From: Sipunculus nudus | Taxonomy: Eukaryota; Annelida; Sipuncula; Golfingiida; Sipunculidae | DNA: 64,000 nucleotides | Assembly: GCA_026874595.1 (NCBI GenBank) | Contig: CM049311.1 | Span: forward strand, 55,741,676 to 55,805,675 | Direction: 5' to 3' | Shown: in pieces, positions 39,989-51,900 of the stretch | How positions within the stretch are numbered: position 1 is the first letter of the stretch | Layout of the letters: every line of letters starts with the position of its first letter | Program-made: the position numbers and the translations under genes | Notes under the pieces: model-generated | Told to the model about the DNA's origin: nothing | What the model saw: only the letters and a program-made list of their open reading frames with translations | Database searches by the model: none

Positions 39989-42900
39989 GAATGCATTGTG
40001 AAAGTCTTCCTTCACATTGCATTCATATTGTAGGAACCAGCCCATAATCTAAACATTTGGCTAGGAATGATGAATTTACACAAAAGAATACATGTGTACT
40101 CAAAGCCATAACTGAAACTCCGTCTCTATGGTAACAAGTCCTTTCCTGTATCGCGAACAAGTTGGCTGCCATCTATTTACCCGTGGGAGCAATGTATTCA
40201 TGTGATCAGTGATTCAACAAACATGTATAGAAATTTACCAATATGCTGAGTTAAAATGGAATTTTTCTCACTCATTGTAGGTATACTAAAACAGCCAACA
40301 ATTGGTCTGGTTTATGTCAAGTGACAGTGTGCATCTTGGCCACCATGCGTTGTCAAAAATGACAAAATTCTTGGCATATTCATAGAGCCATAAAGAGCAT
40401 TCCTTGTTGAAGGATGTAAAGGTACTCTTGACTGCAAGTACACTGGTCGTAGACTCTCTAATGTCAGGTGGCCGAAATGACGCTGTTAAACCTAACTCTA
40501 ACAATTCCATCCCTTATATAGCCAGAATCATGTAAAAATATAAACAACAGGAACTAAAAACTGACTGGTTCTGAGAGAAAAGCAGAGCAGTTCCATAAAT
40601 AACCTTTCACTGATGGAAATAATGCACAGCAGCAATACTGCATTTTTAAATTAGGACACACTTTGCTAAGTCTGGACTGAATATCTAAGTGCACTTGTGT
40701 AATTCAACAGGTACAGAATGAGTTACTCACCTTTTAGCTTGCCTGACTTTGATGTTTGTAAAATCAGGATTGGAGGGACGCTTGATTTCTGACTGCGACA
40801 CACTTCTGACTGGTTGGGGTGGTGCTAGGTTGGGTTGGAGGTTGAGTGGACACGTGTTTGAATCAGCATCTTTGTCTGCTGTCTCCCGTGTATTGTTTGT
40901 GTTGCTAAATCACCAAACAGGTAAAACAGACAATGAATTTCATTCAGAGAGGTGTCACTTCAGTATAATTTCTAATCGTTTTACTGAACTCCACCAAAAC
41001 TATTTCTTGTATAACAAATTAAATTAAGAATATTTCTCCACTGGATAAAATTAGAAAAAAATTTAATGGAACCTTTAACATATTTTGTCATTTTATTTGC
41101 ATGCTTCACTAGAAAATCAGGTCTAAAGAAGGCCAATATCCTATGACACTGGCAAAGGAGGTGGGGGAAGCTCATTTTACAATACACTGAAAGTCTTGAC
41201 TGAAGACAACAGTTGAAATTGATACATGTATCCTATTGACCATGTTGGAGACTTCAGTTGAAATAGAAACATGTATCACATTGACAGCAACGACTGGAGA
41301 CTACAGTTGAAATAGATACATATATCTTATTGTCTGTGTTGACTGGAGACTACAGTTGAAATAGATACATGTATCTTATTGACCATGTTGACTGGAGACT
41401 TCAGTTGAACAAAAACATATATCACATTGACAGCATCCACTGGAGACGACAGTTGAAATAGATACATGTATCTTATTGTCTGTGTTGACTGGAGACTACA
41501 GTTGAAATAGATACATGTATCTTATTGACCATGTTGACTGGAGACTTCAGTTGAAACAGAAACATATATCACATTGACAGCATCCACTGGAGACTTCAGT
41601 TGAAATAGAAACATATATCACATTGACAGCATCCACTGGAGACTACAGCTGAAATAGATACATGTATCTTATTGTCTGTGTTGACTGGAGACTACAGTTG
41701 AAATAGATACATGTATCTTATTGACTGTGTTGACTGGAGACTAGAGTTGAAATAGAAACATGTATCACATTGACAGCATTGACTGGAGACTAAATAGAAA
41801 CATGTCCCATTGACAGCGTTGACTGGCAACTTCAGCTGAAATAGAAATATGTATCTAGTGGACAGCCATGACTACAGATGACACAGAAAGCCTGTAATAT
41901 TGATAGTCATGTGACATACTTACCTGGCTGGAGCTGGCTGTAGACTGGGTACTTTGAATACATCATCTAGGTCACGTGTCAGCTGCAAGCCTTTAGTGTG
42001 ACTAAGTTCTAAAGCAGAGTCCTCACAGAAAGCTAGGTTAGCTCCATCTGCTGAGCCAGTGCTTGACTTGTTGCTGCTGTAACCAACAAAGATGAATATG
42101 ATCAAATAATTATATAAGGCAAAAATAATTACGGCATCACTTTAAACCCCCCGCATCAAACATTTTTATTGCCAAGTGTCAGGTAGTGTTCTGGTAAAGT
42201 CCTTGATCTCCACTAATTTGACCAGTTTGACCTTACCATTGTTTGTAATGAATATTATATTTCCTAATTCCATCTTTGTGAAATTTTTTCTAGTGGCCGC
42301 AATGTGGTGCTAGTGTTCATAGCTAACAATGTGTTAATACGCTTGGTTTCCTTAAAAACCTATATTAATTTTTAGATCGACACTTAGAATGGGTCTATAT
42401 TTTGTTTGATGGTATTCATTGTAAAATTTCATACAATGAAGAGAATATATTTGCCTGCTTTCATTATTGACATGCTACATGACAGTTCGGCTAGAATAAA
42501 CATGGCTGCCATCGCAGCCCATTTATCAGAGATCATGTTTTAAAGGAACTTCCAGTACATTTATTTTGCAAATAAAATGTAAATATGAAATATAAACACA
42601 GATCATATCAGATTTAGAGAAACATCTAATGTGTTTCTTTATTAAATGATCTTGAATCTTGTTTTAACTAAGAGTAACCAACATGTATTCGGATGGGGAT
42701 TTCTTGACTGTTGGCAGGGCCTGCGTGTTCCAGGATTCACCGCAAGATTTTGACACCCGTAGTCCTATATAATCTTGTTTGCATGTTAATTTTACACGTA
42801 AAAGAAATATAAATGTCACATATTTTGAGGATTCTTTCAAACTTCTGACTAATTTGACATATACATTGTTAATTAACATATTTTAACCATTGGTTGTCAT

Positions 42901-45900
42901 TTTTCTGCCAGTGCATGAGAAATAACAGTATTTTTACGTTATTTTCATGGTAAATCATGAGGGCAGCCTTCCCCTCCCCCATGATGATGATGATTAGATT
43001 TGTGGAAGGATAAACCATGGGGGAAGGAATATAAGTTACAATTTTGAGACTATCAATAAATTTGTAAGTGGATCTGGATATTACCCGATATTCTGCACAC
43101 AAGCAAGGTATATTTAGTAGCCATGAGACTGCTAAAGCTGTGATTAATGTCAATGTCATCAAAACTGAAGCATGATGCAGCCATCACGTCACATGAATTA
43201 TGATCACTTAATATGTTCTCCTATCTTTAGTTTGAATGTGACTGGCAATCTGGTGTGGACAACAAAATCTATAAGGAATTGGAAAGTATACCCATAAGTG
43301 GTCCACTGTTGTAAACATCTCCATATTTCCAGTAAATTTCAATTAAATTTTGCAGGAGGGCTATAGGTTAAGAAACATTTGAAACTGATCAATCAATTGG
43401 TGAATAACCAGCTCACCTTCTAAATGATACTGTAGAATCAATCGTGAGGTAGGTTGAATTGTTCTGAGACACAAGTGAAGGTGGTAGTGACAGCTCGTTA
43501 GTGAAGTCTTGCGGGCTTGTCGTTGTGCCGCGGGGCAGTTCTATAGCCTCTACATCTCTACTGGCTTGATCAATGTCTACAATATCAACACGTTTTTCTT
43601 TCCTCTGTTGCTCATCCGCCGCCATATATGTCTTTTTTTTTATGCCATGGACTGGTGGCCTGATTGGGCTCCGTGATCGCAGTCCTTGTGGCTCTTCTCC
43701 AGGTCCCAGCCTACTAGATTTTGGGATGTTCTCTTTATCACTTTTAACACTTAACGCACTGTCAATTATCATTTTTGCCTTCTTGGATACCTGCACCTCA
43801 TGTGAGTCCTGCCCGTCCCCTGTATGTCTGATCTCACTATTAGGGAGCCAGTAGGTCACAGGTTCTAGAGGTGTTGCATTAATACTTCCCGAGTCATTTT
43901 GTTCTTTCACTGTCTTGTTCACTATGGACAGTTTTTTAAAATCAGCTGTTGAACTGGATGAAGGTGAAACTCTCTCTACAACAAAATAATCAGACATAAT
44001 TTATATGTTTGACAAGGTAAGATGCTTAAGGTATTCTTGATGGAATGGGGCAAAATATAAACATTACTAGTGGCTATAGAGATGGTTCTGGCCCAAAAAG
44101 TGTCATATACAATACCTAATTAGATATTATATAAAATATACTGATATACGGGCATACAAGCACACATATGTTGAACAAAAGGTGTGCTTGGATGTGTCTT
44201 GTCTCCTTGACTAACAGAATCTATTTTTACCTGTGTCAGGATAACTGTAATACATTACCACACAAAATAGCCTTATAAGCCATGCACATACACAATATAG
44301 CCATGCACACAAACAACTCGTATATAGGCCTACTGTAACATATATCATAGATATCTTTTATAACTTAGGTGGAAGGTTTAATTAATAACCGGCTAACAAC
44401 TAAAAGAAAAAGACTCTTGTTTACAGTCAAAAGGGTTAGTCCTAGCAATAGCTGAAATGGACGAATATCAGGGAGTTCTGCTTTATGGATACGTTTCATG
44501 TATACATACGCTTATACATGTCAACATCAGCACTGGAAATTAACAACGGGGTCAATGCAGGGTGAACTGGTACACTCCTCAAACACGAGCGTGTTTGTGA
44601 TTTAGGCCCCTTCTGTAAACCTTACATTTTTGTATGTATAATTTGATTTTGAGTGTTTAGTTAGTTTTATTTATTTCACAATTTAACAAAATTCTATAAA
44701 ACTGATAAAATGTGTCTTCCCGTGATAGTTTACTTATATACCATAGGCCCTATGACAAATCCAGATGTCCTTCTCATTTTGGCCCTAACTATTGGGCAGT
44801 AATGTTTTCGTTCAGTCTGGTGTTTGGTGTGATAGATAATCAGATCATTTAAATTTTCATAACTACCTGCTATCAAATGTTTGTATACGCTGGGAGTGTA
44901 AGCCTTCCGTGTTGGCCAAGCCCCTTATTTTTGTTCTATCTATCAAATAGTTGTTTCCATTGTTTATCTAAAAGGCTGTATACTCATTTTTATTCTAATT
45001 CATGTTTCTAACACTATTAGTCTCCACAATTATGTATAATTCTTGTACAAACAGTCACTTAATAATCAAACAGAAAAAAAAGAGCAGATATTTGATGTAA
45101 TAATAAGCACATAAGTAAATTTTTGGACAGTGGACACGTTTTGTTTGTTAGGTAACTATGACGTCAGCACCTGACGTCAAACCCCTGATGGAGCTGCCGT
45201 GCGGAATCACAGACTCGGGGAGTAACCTTCACTGTCATAAGCTATCATTTTTCTTTACCATGGCAACTTTTCATGCTTAATCCAATGAGTGAATAAAAAA
45301 ATCATTACAGTTCACCTTTAAAGTAAATTATAGAACTAACCTTTAAGGTGTGCCTGGATGTTTTTTGTCTCCTCCTCTGACAGTAGAACAGTTTTTCCCT
45401 GTTTAAGATTATTCATTGCTGTGGTTAGGTATTCCGTAGGTCTGGCGTCTAGCTGCCTGGCTTTCTCCAGTAACTTTCTGGCCTTAGAAGTGTTTCCTTC
45501 AGCATAAACAAAACATAACTTAGATGGCTTAGGGGATAAACCAAAATATTCAAAGACTTGTACAGTAAACATATAGAATAGACATCAACAGATATAAACT
45601 TACCAGCCATAATTTTGATTTGATAAAGAGTACAGTATAAACTATAATGCAGTCTGTGTCACATCTATTAAACAGGGGACCTATGGTTCACGGCACTTAG
45701 TTAAATTATGTAAATTTTAAAATGAAGTCAAATATAGTTATATGCTTGAAATAAGTGCACCAGCTTAAAAAATAATCATGTTAAAACTATAAAAGAGTTA
45801 ATATATTTCCTGATATTTTACAAAGTGCAAAGATTTATGCAATAATGACCTAATTTATGGCATGAAGATAGGAAATATATGCAGAAATGATTATCTTTAT

Positions 45901-48900
45901 ATTAATACACTAACACCAGTGGTTTTCATTGTGGGCAGTTTTGAAGCCTATAATATTTTTCCTTGAAAACGGAGGTTTCCCTCAATTTCTCAAAGGAACA
46001 GAGTCGCAGTAACTCAGTTTCAGGTTAAGTAGGAAAATTTAGGAACGTCTAACTCTGTTATATCCGTGTAAGTCTAACAGTTTCAAAATACGCCCTGTAA
46101 ACGGACACCCGTCCGTTCAGACAAAGGAGCTCGACTAAACCGCAGAGGACTAATAGTCAGCTGAGCTAAAAAACAAGCTATCATGAGAATTGTTACATCA
46201 CCATGGGATCTGTGATCATAATCAATAAGATTATAGCTAGCTAGTAGGAGAAATAAATGTTAATACTGAATTCCAGTACAGTATATTATGACATATTATG
46301 ACAGGAGAGTCAGTAAAATATACTTAAATAACCACGCCTGGCAGCATAAAAGAAGCACTTCATTATCTTGGTGAAGCCCACAGGAAGGCTAGATATTTAA
46401 ACTGCCTTGAAATAACTCTCTTACCTGTAATCTTTTTAATTTTAAATCTACATTTTTTAAGAGGTCAAGATTAGGAATGATCAAGGAACTTATTTCAGAT
46501 AACTGCAGTTTTCTGAAGAACATACATTGTTTAACTAGAATACGGGTAGTCGACAAGCGACTACGTGTATCCGCCAAAATCAGAGAAGGACAGGTGAAGT
46601 GAGGCATGGATTGAGTGGCAAGGGGATATAGAGTACATGTGTTAAATATTAGAATGGATCTCTGCCACATAGACATGATTGTAGGTGGCGCCACCTGTTA
46701 TTTGAACGAGAAACTATCCAAGATATATACACATGCAAAATTTCATGTGGAAAAGTCAAACCACTGCAGAGATATGAGTGATTTTATCCCACAGCAGACA
46801 AACAGATGGACGCTGTGCAAAAATGGCTGCAGGTGGCGCCACCATTTTTGTTCATGTTATAAAGCTATCCAAGGGCTACATTTGTGTAAAAAAATTTTCC
46901 TGATTGGTTGAATGAGTCCGGAGATATAAGCATGGATGTCTCGTCGTGAACGTGAATGTAGGTGGCGCCACCTGTCATAAAATCAAGAAAGCTATGCGGG
47001 ATGTATAAGCATGCTGAATTTCAGGTAATTTGGTCAAACCACTGCAGAGATATGAGTGATTTTAACCAAAGACAGACAAACAGATGGACGCTGTGCAAAA
47101 ATGGCTGCAGGTGGTGCCATCATCTTTTGTGTATGTTATAAAGCTATCCAAGGGCTACATTTGTGTAAATTCTATTTCCTGATTGGTCAAATGGTTCCCG
47201 AGATATGAGCTTGGATGTCTGCAGTGTTAACGTGAATGTAGGTGGCGCCACCTGTCAGAAAATCAAGAAAGCTATCTAGGATGTATAAGCATGCCGAATT
47301 TTAGGTGAATTAGTCAAACTTCTGCAGAGATGTGAGTGATTTTAACCCAAGGCAGATGAACAAATGGACACTGTGCAAACATGGTTGCAGGTGGCGCCAC
47401 CTTTTGTTGTGTATGTTATAAAGCTATCCCAGGGCTACATTTGTGTAAAATTTTTTTCCGGATCGGTCAAACGGTTCCCGAGATATATGGGTTTATGTGT
47501 GGAGCATTAACGTGAATGTAGGTGGCGCCACCTGTCATAAAATCCAGAAAGCTATCTAGGATGTATACGCATGCCGAATTTTAGGTGAATTAGTCAAACC
47601 ACTGCAGAGATATGAGTGATTTTAACCCCAGGCAGATGAACAGATGGACACTGTGCAAACATGGTTGCAGGTGGCGCCACCTTTTGTTGTGTATGTTATA
47701 AAGGTATCCCAGGGCTACATTTGTGTAAAAAATTTTTCCGGATCGGTCAAACGGTTCCCGAGATATATGGGTTTATGTGTGGAAACAGACGCACAAACGG
47801 ACGCTGGGCAGAGAGGAAAGGTCAGAGGTCAAGGTCACTTGGTTAGGCACCAGTTCACATGTGACCCGATAATTTGTGTAAGTTTAGGAAAAATCTGTCC
47901 AGTAGTCTCAGAGGAGTTCTCCGGAAACGAACGCGGCGGCGGCGGAACCTGGTCAAAAACATAGTATCCGCAAAACTTCGTTTTGGCGGATACAATTAAT
48001 GTCAGAGCCACTGAAAGTATCTGTTTTGTAAATTGTAGCATCACAATCTTGGTTATTGACATAATCATTAAAATCCTCATCAGTCCTGTTATACTGATCA
48101 TTATAGCAATATTTTGTTATATTGTTCCAATCTCATTTATTACACTTCACAATGACATGTACCCTTTACAACATCACAAGGTTCCTAATAGGGACTTGTT
48201 GTTAAATCTCACCTGTGTCTTACAAGAACTACATGGTCTGATCATGCAGACTGTATGCAGGGTTGGCTAGATTAAACTGGCTGAAACAAGTGAAAGTTAT
48301 TACAGTTCCCCAGCTCTCATGAATGATTCATGGGATCCTGTGAATCACCCTAAGTAAGAAAAGTACCAACCTCTTGATATTTCAAATTCAGCACTCGCAA
48401 CGTGCACCAAAGCAATCCTCCAGGCCATGTTCCTGGCTTCATGATAAGCGACCTCCGCTTCTATCTGACTGTGGTTGCTACAAGAATATTTCTCCCTCAC
48501 TGAGTGACACAAAAAGTGACCCATAGGTCATGGTGCTCAGATGACAAAACTATAAACTGTGATAAGGAATCAGACCAAAAGAAATTTAGAGCATCTGACA
48601 AATTGTACAACACTGTTCCCATGGAACCAACAAAAATAACACATTTCAACTAATTACACTTGATTTGATTTTAATAATCTTGATAGCCTTTTGCAAGATG
48701 CATTATGCATGTTCTGTATGATATATACATATTCAGAACATCATAGAAACTTTCTTCCACTTTCATGTAACTTCATGAAGATCTATTTTTGCATACTAAT
48801 TCATATATATTCAGCCATGGTTAGTGGTGGGAGTCGGTTCCTTTTTCATAATCGATCTTCAGTTTGAGCAAATCGATCAATGATCGATTAATAATCGGTT

Positions 48901-51900
48901 CAGGCAAATATAAAGAAACATGCAGTTTTTTTGTGAAACTGTACTTTCATAACCAACCCGCATGTCTTAGTAATTCTACCTTAAGAAAAGAAGTTTTTGC
49001 TTTTTTTATATTTTCCTATTATTAGTAAAATATGCTTTTAAAAGTTTCATTTTAATTATTTATACAAATCAAGAATTAAACCACAATCCAGGACATCTAC
49101 TTGCTGCATAGACCCGGAGAATTCATGGAGCATTTTAACGCCATACCGCCCATATTGTGCAATGTACATCTCGTTACAAAACTCCCCGCTTATTCTGCAG
49201 CTCTGCAAGTTCACAAAGGTTTATTAATTCCGTCCTCCGTTCTTGCATTTACCGTGGTAAACTCAGTTACATACAGAAGTTATTTGGAAACAAAGACTCA
49301 TTATCATGATTATGATGTAATCGAGAGTTGCCTTTGGTAATCAAGCGCTTGAAAGTAGCAGCAAACCGACTGACTTTCGATAAAACTTGATGATCGGCCA
49401 AACACTAGCCATGGTTATATATACCCGTTCAAAATTACTTCCCATTCAAAGACAGACATGAGGATATTATAACAGGACCTCAGTAAACATAATATAATTT
49501 TTTAAGGACTGACACTTCTCTTCTGTAGACCCACTCACCTTTTGATTTTAGCCAGGTTAATGTACAGCTGCCCGTAAGCCTCTTTCGTTTTATTCTCTTC
49601 ATGTGAAATGTTCTGCAAATAAGAAAAAAATATGAACTGGTACATTTACATAATGCTTGAATGCCAAGACTTTTATCAGCTGTTAAGAAATAAAGATATC
49701 CTCTGATATCAAATAACATCAGATCACACATAAACTGTATCACATCTCTCATCACCACTGATTCAAGCAACTTATGAATTACTTATGTAATTTGTAACAT
49801 TTGCATCCCTGTTTCACTGACTTGTATTAAGAAATACAAGGTATTTAATCTGCAAACACAACAAAGGTCCTAATTAGGGAATCAGAAATAAACAACTAAC
49901 GATGGCTTTCCTTGAAATAATAGAAAAAGAGATATTAGGAATGTACCTTAAAACATATGAATTCAAGTATTTACAAACCATTTTATCTACATTTATCTAA
50001 TTGTAACAATGGAAATGTACAGACTGAGCAAATGCCATGTCTTTCCCTTGCCTTGGAAACATCATATACTAAAACAAGGTTAAAATATAGTGGTCGGTCC
50101 TATATTTTCAAGTGATGTCCACAGTAACTTTATTATACAGGAACAGGAATTTGGGCCTAAAAAAGAACGGCTTGACCTAAAAGAGATTGAGGTAAAAACT
50201 TTATATATGAAAAGTGGGTGTTTAATTGTCCTCTGGTCATAATCAACAAGTGACCGAGGGGTCATGACACCTAAGTGTCTAGTAAGACATTCGCAAAAGG
50301 AATGCCAAATTTTGTAGGTGGTATCCAAAATTCAACTGTTGCTGAGCTCAAAGAATATGGGTTACAGAGACCTAAGTTCAGGATTCCATTTTTTCATGGA
50401 CCTTCCTGGATGTCATTCTCAAGTTAGAAGATTCTAGGTGCAATAATTACGATCTGCAAGAGCTAATGAAACACTCAATGATGAATGTGCATGCAAAGAA
50501 TCATGGTGATGAATGCATTAGTTGTTCAGATGTTTTGTATCAAATTTTTAATTACACTGCAAGGTATTTAAAAGCCCTATAGCTCGAAGGATATGGGTAA
50601 CAGAGAGCTAAGTTCAGGTTTCCAAGGAGATTTTTATGGACCTCCCAGGATGTCAAGTATGAAGTTTCTTAGTCAAATGCTTACCATTTGTGCTTTGTTA
50701 ACAGATGACCACATCTTTAAAGGTCTCAAAAATAAAGAAAATTTTGTGTAAATATTTGAATAAAAAATTCAGGTGGCACCACCAGTCTGCAGGAACTGAT
50801 GAAAATGTCCATGATGAATAAGCATGCAAAGAATCATGGTAATCCATGCATTAGTTGTTCAGATACTGTAGCTTTTGTATCAAATTTTTAATTATTCTGA
50901 GGGGGTACTTCTGAGCTCCATAGCTCAGAGGATATGGGTAACAGTGACCTAATTTCAGGTTTCCAAGGAGATGACATTCAGTCAGCTGAGCTAAAAACTA
51001 ATCATGAGCCTCAACTTTACCTGAAAGGCTCTGGTGTAGACGTTTGACAAGCAGACGTAACGCTCCTCAACGCTGGCACAGATCAGCTGTTTCTCCATCG
51101 CACGAATGTACTCCAACCAGTCCTCAGCACGGTGACCCTGCTCAGCCAGCTGTGTCAGGCCAGCATCTGTCAGTCACAGAAAATACCATCAACCTAAATA
51201 AACAACCAGTAAGGAAGAAGACTGACAAAGCAGAATCACTTAAAACAGTATCAAACATTACTAACGCCAAGTCAGTCGCAGAAAATACCATCATAAATGT
51301 TCAACCAGTAAGGCAGAAGATAGTACACAATACTTATATGCAAGGTAGAGACTGCGATCTGGTAGAATCGGGAGTTTCTACAGGTAGAAACTACGATCAT
51401 AGTCTCTGCTGGTAGAAACCCTGATCAGAATCACTACCAGTAGCATCTCCGATACTACTGGTAGGTACTTCAATTCTACTGATAGGAATTCTAATCTGCT
51501 GGTGCAATCCCAAAATAATAGCTGCTGATCAGAAGAACTAGTTGACATGTACAATGTATGCTTTCCATCTCTTGGCATCATGGAAGAACACAGGGTGGAA
51601 GGCAAGTGTAAAACCAATATCATCTATGTGCACCTGCAAAGGAAGCTGCATCACCAACAGATATTAATGAAAAAAGGCAGGACTCTCATGTACAACAAAA
51701 TGTCCCCCATCATCTGTTGGGGTACGCCAGAACAAGCTGTAATGACTTGAATATTTCACACATTGTAATATATTAATGTGACAGTATTATCTGTATTGTA
51801 GCTAATAGAAATTCTAAGCAAAATGTACGTATGTAAAATATCTGTGAATTAATTAATAAAGAATTATTGATTATGCAAGCTTTCACTTTTTGTCATTGAT

